Shown: positions 12,301-22,469 of the stretch, one piece after another | How positions within the stretch are numbered: position 1 is the first letter of the stretch | How the letters are laid out: each line of letters opens with the position of its first letter | NCBI GenBank assembly: GCA_013350335.1 | Contig: CM023539.1 | Span: 39,604,631-39,668,630, forward strand | Length of the DNA stretch: 64,000 nucleotides | Direction of reading: 5' to 3' | From: Chimonanthus salicifolius | Lineage: Eukaryota > Streptophyta > Magnoliopsida > Laurales > Calycanthaceae | Made by a program: the position numbers and the translations under genes | Notes under the pieces: generated by a model | Databases searched by the model: none | The model's input: the letters and a program-made list of their open reading frames with translations, nothing else | Told to the model about the DNA's origin: nothing

Positions 12301-15300
12301 AAAAAAACAGCAAGAGTCCCCGCTGGGTGTGAGACAGATTGGGCCGGATTGGGCCTGGATTTTAGCAATCAGTTTGCAAGGCAAGAAAGGGAATTAAGGG
12401 TTGAGATTTAAAGGCTGACTTTGCCTAAATCTACAGCAGATAATAATAATTTTTTTTTTTTCATTTTTTATGCCAAAAAATGATGTAACCAATACACACA
12501 GCATTCAGCCATTGGTTGGAACAAAAGATAGAAATAAGGCTCATTCAGCAGGGCCTGGCGTGGAAGCCCAGTTTGGGCAGCAAATTTAATTTTTTTTCTC
12601 TATTATTTCTTGGTTTTTAGTTGCTGGAATAATTATAAATAGCAGCCATGGTCGAATTTTGTATACACACAATTGGACTTGAAGAAAGATTGAAGCTTTG
12701 AACTTGTTGGTCTCTCCAAGTGTTGGTCAGTCTTGTTTAGGTTTCTTTTGAATTTTTATTTATGTTCGTGTTTAGAATTAATGTTAATCTAAGTGTTGAT
12801 TGTCTTTGCATGATGAATGTTTGATGTTCATGTCTTGCATTTATCAATTGCTTTAATTGAAATTTAATTCCACAACCAAATTAGTTCATTAGAAGGTTCT
12901 TCGATTTTCAATTCGAATCTGTGCAGGATTAGAATTCATGCATGCTTTGGCTTCTTGATTTGCATTTAATATGGATTAATTAATTGCATTAAATCATTTC
13001 ATTCGAATTCTCAATTCCACATTCGTATTGATTTCTTATAACACCTAATTTCATTGATGAAATTGTTTCCAATTTATCCTGGTCAAATTAGAACTACCTC
13101 TTTTTTTCTTAAGTGAGAGTAAGAGTTGGACCCTTAGGGTCTTTATCATTAAGATCTTTGATTCGGGTTGAATAATTTAGATCTAAAACTTATCCTTAAT
13201 TTGAAGGTCTAAGGAAGTGCGAGAGATTTCAATACCTTCATGTTGGATCTTAAATCTCTTACAGTTATGACTTTGGCCGTCATCAATAAAGGTAATTCCG
13301 TAGTTGACCTACCTGGCATAAATCCAAATTTGTATTCAGAGATGCTAACTCTTGTCGTAATCGAGTTTCTATTCAGAGTTTCATGGTGTGGTTCATAAGT
13401 TTAATCGCTCGCACAACTTTGACGAAAGCTATGGAAAAAATAAGAGCAACAAAGCTACAAGTTTAGGTGAGTTTCTTTCAAGAAATGTTATGCCTAGTTT
13501 TAGTAAAATATTGTATGATTTATGTTCAATATTCTAGATTACGAGACTTTAAATATTATTAGTGCCTACGCACCCCAACAGGATTAGAAGAGACCGCGAG
13601 AGACAAGTTTTGGAGATCTTTAGATGATTTAGTGCAAAATATACCATTAGATGAGAATATTATTATTACCGTTGACGTAAATGGGCACGTAGGAAGTAAC
13701 GACGACGACTATAGACATATCCATGGAGGGCATGGGTATGGAGAGACATTTTGGGAGAGTCAAGTCAAGATTTTGCAGTAGCATTTGATTTGGTTGTGGC
13801 TAATATCATGTTCCAAAGAAAAAAGAGTGCGTCTTATTATCTTCAAAAGTGGGTAGTTTAGGTCTCAGATAGATTACTTCCTACTTAAAGTGTCCAACTG
13901 TAAGGATTGCAAACCATTTTCGGGGAATGCCTCGCGACTTGGCATTGACTTCTAGTTTAGATGTGTTTATTAAGAGTAAATCACTAAGAAAAACAGCAAA
14001 GGATAGATCCAAAGCTAGATGGTGGAATCTAAATAGAGAAAATGCAGGAAGGTTCAAGAATAAGATACTAAGAAACAGTGTGTGGGATGACGACATAAGC
14101 CCAAATGAGTTGTGGAATAAAATGTCTAGGCTTATTAAAGTACGTGTGAAAGAAGTGTTGCAAGCATGTTCCGCATCAATTGGTTTAGAGCCAAGGTTCT
14201 TTGTATTTCTGTATACAGAGAAGTTCCTATTCGGAGGCCTACATTATCAATGACGATTGTGGTTTCCCCTACCATTTTTTGCCCCTCCCTTTGCCCCCCC
14301 AAAAAAAAACAACCACCCACCAAAAAAAAAAAACTAGATATACCAACCTCTTCGCCAGTCTTGTTTTCGCCCCATCCAGCAGTACTGCCACCTCTGCGCG
14401 TCAATGTTCCTTGCTCCATTCGCTACTTCCGTAGTGATCTCAATGTCTCCTTCCATCTCCCAAGTATTGTCTTCCCCTCTCGAACCCTCCTCGTTGCACT
14501 TCTTGTTCTTTCATTTCCACCTCCTTCCAACGATTCCTTCTTTTTTTCCCATCCCTGCTTCCGTCTCCCTTTTCCTTCTCTTTCGCCTCCCACTCGAGCC
14601 AGATATCCACTTTCACTCCTTTCGTTTCCGCCTCCATCAAAGACAACCCCTTTTGGTGCTCTTCTAACCCAAACTAATTGCACTCGCACCCTTTCTTTCC
14701 ACTGCCTTCTACACCCTTTCATCCCCTTCGTATCCTTTTAGCCTCATTTCAGTCCTACAAGTTCATTCGTTTTTAAGCCTTTCCATTGCACCTACCCCTT
14801 TTTCATCGTTTCAGACCCACATGGCCTTCCATAGACCATTGCTTCCACCAGCTTCACTTGAAACCCACGTGCTTAAACCATTTCGTCCCGTCCCATTCGC
14901 AATACCCCTTTTCTAATTGAATCGAACCCTAACTTACATCCACGTGCGAAACTTATTATCCTCTCCATGCGAGCGAATATACCTTGGAATGTTTGACTCG
15001 ACAAGTCCACACCCAATTCTCCCATGTCCCCTTCCGAAAATACCCTCCATCATCCTGAACCCCTTTACACCTTATTCTCGCCTTCTCCTTTCCCAATCCT
15101 TCATTCAACCGTGGCCCACCTTGACACCATCGATTGTTTACCAGTTTGAATCCTTTGACTGAACTTATTTCTGTCTTACCCTTGGGTCCCACCTCACCCA
15201 TCCATTAAACCATTTACCCGGTCCTCATCATACTTCCCATCTCACACCCATCTAACCAACATAATGATTATAATTACCCCTCAGTTTCTTTCTAACCTCC

Positions 15301-18300
15301 AACCCGATCCAACCGTCACGTCTTAAACTCTGTGGCACCCCGATCTGATTACCCGCATCACGTAGACCCAATTGCATCCAACAACAATGGTGATCAATAT
15401 GTCCGCGAATTTGAGTTCAAAGTATTTAAATCCGAGTTCAAAGCAGTTATATCTAAAGTTCTATGAATTGCGCTCTGGCTTACAAGATTTGCTGCAAGAG
15501 TTCACATCGTAATGCGTGTCAAGACGCGTACCAAGTCCTCCAGAGTCACTATCAGAGTTCATGCCTACTACTATAGCAGTCGTGAAGCCACAGACACTGC
15601 CTGTGTTGAAGAAAGAGTCAGTTGTGTTGCAAGCGCCACAGTCGATGCAACCGACGAGTGTCGATCCACAACCACCACCTCCCCCACCACCACCGCCAAT
15701 TACTCAACCATCTCCATTACCCAAACCCGCTCCTATTACGCATACCAAGAATTCATCTATGGTTATTCGTATACCATCCTGTCCACCTCCTATCCTCTCA
15801 TTGGTGCCTCGTCTAACAAACCCTAAGGACCGTGTGATCACTCCAGTGCCATTTGACGACCCCTTCGCAATCAGCTTGTTCCTCCATGCTTGAGCCCGTT
15901 TGCGGTCCCTACCTTCTTTGTCCAACAGAAGACAAGCTCTCTTCGTCTGTGCGTTGCAAGTTGTGCCATTATAAGCTTCGGCATTCACCTCTATGAACTT
16001 GGTTCATCTCTATTTGGTGCCGTGTGATTTTGTCGATTTCCACTTGAGGACGAGTTATTTTCAAGACCGGGAGACTGTTGTAGGACACGCTGAGCAAAGA
16101 CCCCAATTTTAGTATTTTTAGTAATTTCATATTTTAGTAATTCATTTATTTTGTTCGATCCTATCTTGGATCCAGTGCCTTTGTTTTAAGGAAGCTAGGT
16201 CAGTGGCTTTTATGATTGTCTTTTCTTAATTAGTTTCCTCCTTAGATTAGGTTTCTATTTTTCGTTTGAATAGTTTTTATATATATGCATGTACCATATA
16301 GAGAGATACAGACACAATGGATATTTGAATGAAAATTATTGAAGGCATAGCCTTTTTCCTTTCTTCTTCTCCTGTCATAGATACAGACATACCTTCTTCT
16401 TCCTGTCTAGTTGCAGGCGTGTTCTGCATCAAAATGTATTTCTAATGATTACATGGAAACTATTAGACATAAGTATGAGGGTGCAATCACCAATATGGAA
16501 CTATTTATGCAGAGATGGCGGAATTCTCATTAGGAGTTGGACTCCACCAAAGATATGCCTTAAGTCCGTATTTTTTGTATTAATCATGGATTACTTAACT
16601 TCTGATGTGGATGAAGTATCATGGTGGCTAACGATGTAGAAAAATTAGTGAGATGAAACAACTACTCAATAGTAAATTTGAATCTTGGAGGCAAATCTTA
16701 GAAACAAATGATCTAAAAATTAGTTGAACAAAAACAGAATACATGGTATGTAACTTTAGTAGAATAGAAGATAGCGAAGTAGGCTCAATTGGAATTAAAA
16801 ATGATATGGTCGTACACTGCAATAAATCCATGTACTTGGGGTCGATGGTAGAATCCCTTAAAGGATTAAATTTAGATATAACCAATATGATGGGAGCAAG
16901 GTGGGCTAATGTAGACAAGCCAGTGGAGTCCGATGTGATAGTAGAGTCACGCTTCCTTTAAAGGGACGATTTTATAAAATAAATATTAGATCTGCAACGC
17001 TATATGGAGAGGAGTGTTGAAGAAAAGACAAATAGACAAAATTAGGCTCATGAAGATGTGCATGTTGTGTTAGATAAGTGGATTAACTTTAAAAATAGAA
17101 TTAGAAATGACACTGTTAGAGAAAATTTAAATTTAAAAACAACCGCAATGGATGACAAATTAAGGAAAACCCATTTGAGGTGGTTTGGGCATGTTACTAG
17201 AAGAACAAAGTCAGCCCTTGTACATAGAGTCAAGAGTATACAAGTTGTGGCTACAAGGATGAGAGGTAAACCATTGAAAGTGTGGAGGGAAGGGATAGAA
17301 AAAGACATGTTAGACAGCGGAGTGACTGAGCGGATGGTTTATGATAGGGTCAAATGGAGAAGCAAAACTCGTAAAGCCGACTCTAGATAGATGGGATTTA
17401 GGCTATACTGATAATGATGATGAATTTACTACCTTTTATTTTAAGATTGTTTGGTTGTCGCAGTCAGCTAACCAGCTGCAGATTCCTTGGCTAGACAGGG
17501 TTTGTCCATAGATGCAGAAGTTGTTAACAAATTGATGTAATTTGGTGATTTTTTTTTTTGGAGGGTCTTTTGGGACCTTCCTCTTTGTATCATTTTTCTA
17601 TTTAATGAAGTTACTTTTCAAAAAAAAAATTACACTTAAATATTATTAATTTTTATATCAGTTACTTTATGGTGAAGCAAATGTATGAATTTGAGCCTCT
17701 TGGGCTCAGTCTGCATGTTATCAGTTACTCCCCCCTCCCCCCCTTGCTGACCATAAAATCAACAGAATGCAACTCTCACCACTGTGACTATTGAGAATTC
17801 TGCATGTATTTTGCTTCTCCACATGTCGAAATAAACAGATCAAACAAAGACAGGAATGGAACACAACCAAGCAACAGATAATTCTTTAGAAGAACAAAGA
17901 CGGTGATAACATACATTAGCATTAGTTGGAGCATCACAGTATCTGAGAACAATGTAGTTTGCAGCACGAGAAGTGGGTGGTATAACGCTGAACACATTCT
18001 GAGCCTGCAAGCTCCTCAAATCAATACTGCAAGATTGAATTGTCTTAGGAAACTATTAAAAAAAAAAAACGAAGAAACAAAATAAAGCAAAGTCTTAAGC
18101 CCTGTTTTTCGGCAACATTTTCCTAGAAAAATGTTTCTAAAGTCGACGAGTTCTTGTATAAGTACCAGCATTTTTCCCATCATTACCCCGAAAAGCTTTT
18201 CAGGAAAAAAAAAATGAGAGAACTATCTTTTTCGATATATGAATAACAACGCTTGATTACCTTCAAAACCGCGCTTTCCTAGAAAAGTGAGAATGCAAAC

Positions 18301-18740
18301 AACCAAATATCTCGATTGGCGAATAGGGTTTTTTCATTAAAAAAAAAAAAAAGAAAAGAAAAGCGTGGAACTATAGAAAATTCTAAGTCCATCCACCAAC
18401 GAATTCAAAGCTTCCAAACAGACTCCGAGAAAGAGAAGGGAAAGTGAGACCTGGTGCATAGGAAATAGGCAGTGACTGGGATTATCCTTCCGCGCTCCGC
18501 TTGGCGGACAATTCGCAGATGCTCTCGGCAACCATCTCCGGTCTCCGATGATGAAGCTGGTTCCTCCTTGAAATTAAATTCCGTGTAAGAAGCGATGGGT
18601 GAGAAGGCGCGGAAGAAGAAACACGTTCTGCAATTGTAAGGATGGGAAGAGACGAAGAAGGAGCGGCGATAAGAAAGCGAAAGGAGAGCCAAGGTCTTGA
18701 GAAAGGGTGTGTGTCTGCGTTTGGGAAGAAGGAAAAGCAT
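6370..18740 (-). CDS. DUF155 / RMND1-type mitochondrial protein (RETARDED ROOT GROWTH family)
   Basis: Seven exons read on the minus strand, all with GT-AG borders: 18740-18451, 18026-17915, 11329-11167, 8433-8285, 8114-7963, 6708-6594, 6510-6370. They join in frame to 374 codons including the stop. The family (Arabidopsis RRG and RRL, animal RMND1, yeast RMD1-like) consists of mitochondrial proteins needed for organelle translation or root-meristem growth. Visible landmarks: a basic, hydroxyl-rich N terminus starting MLFLLPKRR, typical of a mitochondrial presequence; IIPVTAYFLCTS at the start of the domain; NYIVLRYCD; YMVIFQYGSVVLFN; GSVLGQSIALDYY; DINRGMEKTG; LFERSDIAWKNANYDQIW; and a C-terminal membrane segment (IVIILIAIDVVISIY). 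The start is the first ATG after an in-frame stop. Intron 2 (11330-17914) is about 6.6 kb and filled with retroelements. A 3.3-kb hAT-like element lies 112 bp upstream of the ATG. No frame damage. RRG and RRL cannot be told apart by eye. Confidence 0.92.
9690..10195. repeat. GC-skewed interspersed repeat (GGGCCC/CGGGTT-rich)
   Basis: This intronic block is dense in short words such as TCGGGTT, GGGCTGGGCC, TTCGGGCCC and GGCCCCGGACTCGG, inside otherwise AT-rich DNA. Similar blocks occur near 24800-25270, 33220-33560, 38170-38540, 57590-57680 and 62250-62580. Such sequence is common in non-autonomous plant DNA elements; no clean ends were found for this copy. Confidence 0.4.
10301..10960 (-). 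mobile_element. LINE-1 3' end, 5'-truncated (in intron 3 of the DUF155 gene)
   Basis: Read on the minus strand, this encodes the RNase H-like tail of a plant L1. GVKVSTEAELLAIRRALI is at about 10740-10793, followed by KLVIVAREIS and a cysteine-poor end. The tail is A-rich, seen as a T tract at about 10308-10324 on the plus strand. Frame breaks are present. It lies in the same orientation as the host gene, between its exons 3 and 4. Confidence 0.8.
11330..13395. other. Left part of the 6.6-kb intron 2 of the DUF155 gene
   Basis: No exon or clear mobile element found. A TATA-like TATAAATAGCAGCCATGG at about 12635-12652, followed by a polyadenylation-like stretch, resembles the middle of an LTR. 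I could not define TG...CA ends or a second copy, so it is not called. Confidence 0.3.
13400..14230 (+). mobile_element. RTE-type LINE, endonuclease part (5' section, interrupted)
   Basis: A degenerate RTE-clade LINE endonuclease reads from about 13550: NIISAYAPQ, then ENIIITVDVNGHVGS near 13655-13700, HIHGGHGYGE, and SQIDYFLLK near 13867-13893. The expected motifs of an AP-type endonuclease (SAYAPQ, DxNGHVG, SQIDY) are recognisable, with a stop after the HGG block. The following NELWNKMSRLIKVRVKEVL segment (about 14104-14160) belongs to the linker before the reverse transcriptase. The reverse transcriptase resumes only at 16432, after an inserted Ty3-like sequence. It lies in intron 2 of the DUF155 gene, on the opposite strand. 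Confidence 0.75.
14262..16431 (+). mobile_element. Ty3/gypsy-like element, 3' part with 3' LTR, inside the RTE LINE
   Basis: The 3' part reads as an LTR-retrotransposon end. A TTGAGGACGAGTT block and a purine-rich AAGACCGGGAGA run (16044-16075) look like the pre-LTR zone and polypurine tract of plant Ty3 elements. The sequence TGTTGTAGGACAC... to ...TTCTGCATCA (about 16076-16431) then looks like an LTR with TG...CA ends. Internally there is a strongly C/T-rich block (14262-15330) and a proline-rich open frame (15516-15893) with a PPPPPPPPP run. No protease, reverse transcriptase or integrase domain was seen, so it is a 5'-deleted or non-autonomous (LARD-like) copy. No 5' LTR was found. RTE sequence flanks it on both sides. 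Confidence 0.6.
16432..17420 (+). mobile_element. RTE-type LINE, reverse transcriptase C-terminal part and 3' end
   Basis: The RTE LINE resumes after the Ty3-like insertion. KYEGAITN is read near 16468-16491, then the RT block GLHQRYALSP (about 16527-16560, normally GLHQG.ALSP). Next come TKTEYMVCNF and the conserved RTE tail: THLRWFGHVTRR (about 17170-17205) and KPLKVWREGIEKDMLDSGVTERM (17270-17340). The copy ends in the short ATAATGATGATGA-type 3' repeat near 17408-17422. Multiple stops make it inactive. The RT segment before the GLHQ block is missing. Confidence 0.82.
17445..17628 (+). mobile_element. LINE-1 3' terminal fragment
   Basis: ADSLARQGLSIDAEVVNKLM and a stop is the RNase H-like C terminus of a plant L1. 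It is followed by a T/G-rich 3' UTR and an A tract at about 17619-17628. About 180 bp survive. It sits in intron 2 of the DUF155 gene, next to the RTE end. Confidence 0.65.
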
Positions 18741-19475
18741 GGCCCCGACCTGTTTGGCAGGTCACTAAGCTTTTTCTCCACATTTCCGTGAAAAATACAT
18801 TCTCCGCGGTAAGAAACGCCGGGTCGTCGATTGATTCGTTTCTACTTCTGTGCAGGGGTAAAAAAATCGGCCGGCCCGATATCCCGGCCGATTTTTCATA
18901 TCGGCCGATATATCGGTTCGGCCGATATATCGGCCGAACTTTTTCTCTCTCCTCCCTTTTTTTTTAAAAAAAAAATTCCAAAAAAATTACAGTAAATGCA
19001 GAAAATTATGAGCTTATTGAATATGTAATTTTTTCAGAAAATATCGGACATTTACATCTTCTAATATATTTTTGAAGTTACGATAGCGGGAAATTATATA
19101 ATTAGTAATAAAATGGTGAAAATTATAAGGAAAATGATATAAATGAGGAAAATTTGTAGAAATAATTTCATAATTTATTTTCTTAGTCAATGAGTTTTTT
19201 TTTTAAGTTATGAATTATAGAAGTAAAAAATAAAAATAAAATGATTGAAAGTTACATAATAATGTAGAAAAAATATTAGAAAATGAAACTAAAGGGGTCC
19301 TAATCACTTGAATTGATAACCACACAAATGTCATACATTTTTAATTATAAGAAATTCCATTTAAATCATTAACTGAAGAGTTTTTAAAAATTTACTAAAT
19401 GAAGAAACTTTCAAGATCTAAACTCAAAAGATAATTTTTTTTTTCATGCATTTCAGCTACATTTAAACATGAACA

Positions 19476-19958
19476 TCAATATGTAAAATGTTCTTCAAAC
19501 TCATAACTAGGCCCAGCAATTGCAGATGCATAACAAAGGGCCCATAGATAGGGATTTTCTATATCCCTTGGTGGCCTGTGAATATCTGCGAAGTATTTTG
19601 TCGCAGCCTTTTCAATGTCTTTTTTGGCCTCATCTTTTGTGACCTGATCTAAGCTGACGGTCTCTGGATTGATGTCATAGTGTGGATCAATGGGTGCATT
19701 TTGATTACCCATGCAAAATATAGTTTTCATTGTTTTCCATGTAGCTCATAATCCGGTATTCTTCTTCTTTGAACCGGACTCACTTGCACCATCATGGCGG
19801 GACCCACCTGCATAGATTAATAAAAATAAGTGGATTAGCATTTTTTTTTCTAATTTCTGTCTCAATAAAATGTATTTATGATTTTCTAAAAATATAATTC
19901 TTATATTACCTGCACCACAATGACCGCCCATATGCATATCGCGATGACTCTCTCTCAA
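19476..19958 (-). other. Coding-like remnant inside the hAT-like element
   Basis: Two short minus-strand open frames, 19730-19476 (84 codons) and 19958-19746 (70 codons), lie in different frames. The first reads with good codon character around TKDEAKKDIEKAATKYFAD and NPYLWALCYASAIAGPSYEFEE; the second has HMGGHCGAGN. I do not recognise the protein. They could be remnants of an element-encoded second protein or exons of a captured host gene. No start or splice signals were established. Confidence 0.35.
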
Positions 19959-19989
19959 AGCCCGCCGAAATAAAAAATAATAATTATAA

Positions 19990-21200
19990 AAAAGTTAGTA
20001 CACAGTAAATAACAGCAAATAAATAAATTTCATGTATTATTTTAAAGGTTTTACCATTTTCCCGCATTTGTAACTCATATTCTACATTTTATGATGAAAT
20101 AATTAAAAGAAAGATTAAATAAAAGAAAAAAATGTTGCTGGTAATTTTTACATGTTAGTAAACAGTAACTAAGAGAAAATAAAAAAAATTAATTTATTAA
20201 TTTATAGGTTTTATCATTTTCTAACATTTATAAGTCATAAACCATATTTTATGATGAAATAATTAAAAAAAATGAGAGTAAATAAAAGAAAAATGTTGCT
20301 GGAAATTTTGACATGTTAGTAAAAAGTAACTAAGAGCAAATAAAAAAATTTCATGTATTATTTTATAGGTTTTACCATTTTCTAACATTTATATGTCATA
20401 GTCCATAGATAATAATGAAATAATTACAAAAAGAAAGAAAATAAAAGGAAAAAATTGCATCCCTGTAAAAGAAGTTAGTATACATTAAATAAAAGCAAAT
20501 AAAAAAAAATAATGTATTATTTTATAGGTTTTACCATTTTCTAACATTTATATGTCATAGTCCATAAATAATATTGAAATAATTACAAAAAGAAAGTAAA
20601 TAAAAGGAAAAATTTCATCCCTGTAAAAGACGTTAGTATACATTAAATAACAGCAAATAAAAGAAATTCATGTCTTATTTTATAGGTTTTACCATTTTCT
20701 AACATTTATATATCATAGTCCATAGATAATAATGAAATAATTACAAAAAGAAAGAAAATGAAAGGAAAAAATTACATCCCTGTAAAAGACGTTAGTATAC
20801 AGTAAATAAGAGCAAATAAAAAAAATTCATGTATTATTTTATAGGTTTTACCATTTTCTAACATTTATATGTCATAGTCCATAGATAATAATGAAATAAT
20901 TACAAAAAGAAAGAAAATAAAAGGAAAAAATTGCATCCCTTTAAAAGAAGTTAGTATACATTAAATAGCAGTAAATAAAAAAAATTATGTATTATTTTAT
21001 AGGTTTTACCATTTACTAACATTTATATATCATAGTCCATAGATAATAATGAAATAATGAAAATAAAGAGTAAGTGAATGTAAAAAATGTTGCTGTAAAT
21101 TTTGACATGTTAGTAACAGTAACTAAGAGCAAATGAAAAATGTTCATCTATTATTTTATAGGTATTATCATTTTCAAACTTTTTTTTTTCATTTATGCTA
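19990..21200. repeat. Tandem array, about 159-bp period, eight units
   Basis: The word AGGTTTTACCATTTTC and close variants recur at 20046, 20206, 20367, 20526, 20684, 20843, 21001 and 21160, giving spacings of 158-161 bp. Each unit also carries ATAATGAAATAATTAC, GTTAGTATACA and AGCAAATAAA blocks. Central units are very similar and outer units more diverged, as expected for array growth by unequal exchange. The array lies wholly inside the hAT-like element. Confidence 0.88.
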
Positions 21201-22469
21201 TTTTATCTTGAAATAGTTAACAAAAAGGAATAAATAAATGAAAAAAAATAGTAACTAACAAAGTACACAAAAAATAACTACAGATACATTCAGATGGAAA
21301 AAAATTATAATACCTATATAAAGCTTTTATTACTACATATCTTATTTAACTTCAAGCATTTTTTAACTTTTTATAACACTTTTATGTTATTTTTGGCTAA
21401 AAAAATTAAAATAAAATACAGATAAATCGAAATAAATTACAAAACTTACAAGATCAGTAGATCTGTAAATGAAGAAACCTTTGAACGGTCTGGATCGTTC
21501 GGTTTCAAATAAATCCGGGTCGTTTAGAACAAATCCGGGTCGTTTAGAACTTACTTAAATCAAGCAAATGAAGAGTGCAATTTTTTTGAAAGATAAATAG
21601 TAAAATCGGGTTTTCTCCTTGAAAATAAGGTGTGAAATTTGAGATGTAGGTGAATGGTATTTATAGGAAAAAATTGGACTAGGTCGATTTTTCAGATTTA
21701 AAAAAAATAATAAAATATTCACGCATGCCAAACCAGCCGAATCCTGCAGTCCGCCGTACATAGAGATGTGACGGGGAGAAATTGGTTGACAGGTGAGATC
21801 TCGTCCGAGATCTCGCCCGATATATCGGACATGAGATATTGTCCGATATATCGGCAAAATATCACCGAACTTGAGTTGGGCCCAGGCCCAAGTTTTACTG
21901 TTTTTTGGAGGAAAAATGGCCGATTCGGCCCAAATTCGGCCCAAATTCGGCCGAGATTTGGACCGATATATCGGTCATCTCGGCCTATATTTATTAAAAG
22001 AAAAAAGTTTTTTTTAAAAAAAAAAAAAAAATCGAATTTTTAAAATTCGGCCGATATGATGACCGATAATTCGGTCAAAAATTCGGTCATATCGGCCGAA
22101 TTTTTTTTTGTACGGCCGATACGCACAGTATCGACCGATATTTTGACCCCTGCTTCTGAGTTCTGATTCGACCTGAGCCCGACCCATACTTTCGCCTTGG
22201 GCCATGCCCTAATCGCAAAAGCAATATTTTAAATAACAGAGCCCATCTTAAAAGCCCAAGCAAAAAAGAACGTTAAAGCCTCGGAATGTAATTTTGAATA
22301 ATGATTTTTACACCCCCATTTTCTTTCGTGGTTCACTCTTTTTAAAAGAAATTTTTAAATTTGTTCCTACTTTTCTCCTCCCCTCTTTCCCTCTTTTCTA
22401 AAAACAAAGACAAATTTGAAAGTTTCTTTAAAAGATGTGAAAAAAAAAAATGGAGTGCAAAAATCACTG

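Larger units (their letters stand above)
18853..22152. mobile_element. hAT-like DNA element, 3.3 kb, with 8-bp target duplication
   Basis: The left end CAGGGGTAAAAAAAT and the right end ATTTTGACCCCTG are imperfect terminal inverted repeats. They are flanked by CTTCTGTG (18845-18852) and CTTCTGAG (22153-22160), an 8-bp target duplication with one mismatch, the size made by hAT transposases. Both ends carry many subterminal palindromes built from CGGCCGATATATCGGCCG (about 18866-18940 and 21785-22140), likely transposase-binding repeats. The interior holds a tandem array of 159-bp period and only short open frames on the minus strand. No intact transposase was recognised, so it is probably non-autonomous. 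It lies just 5' of the DUF155 gene. The family assignment rests on ends and duplication size, not on a transposase. Confidence 0.78.

Noticed and set aside
12230..12760. Solo LTR
   Set aside because: TATA-like and polyadenylation-like words are present, but no TG...CA ends, target duplication or second copy were found.
14166..14741. Plus-strand open frame of 191 codons and overlapping frames
   Set aside because: Its Pro/Ser/Leu-rich translation comes from the C/T-rich block; several frames are open at once, as expected for skewed composition.
15516..15893. Proline-rich open frame
   Set aside because: It lies in the non-coding-looking part of a Ty3-like element; no known domain, so not called as a gene.
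18482..18781. Alternative minus-strand frames starting MEKKLSDL or MWRKSLV
   Set aside because: Only the frame starting at 18740 joins in phase to the next exon and contains IIPVTAYFLCT.
19990..21200. CRISPR-like array
   Set aside because: Regular repeats, but whole 159-bp units repeat without unique spacers, in a plant nuclear transposon.
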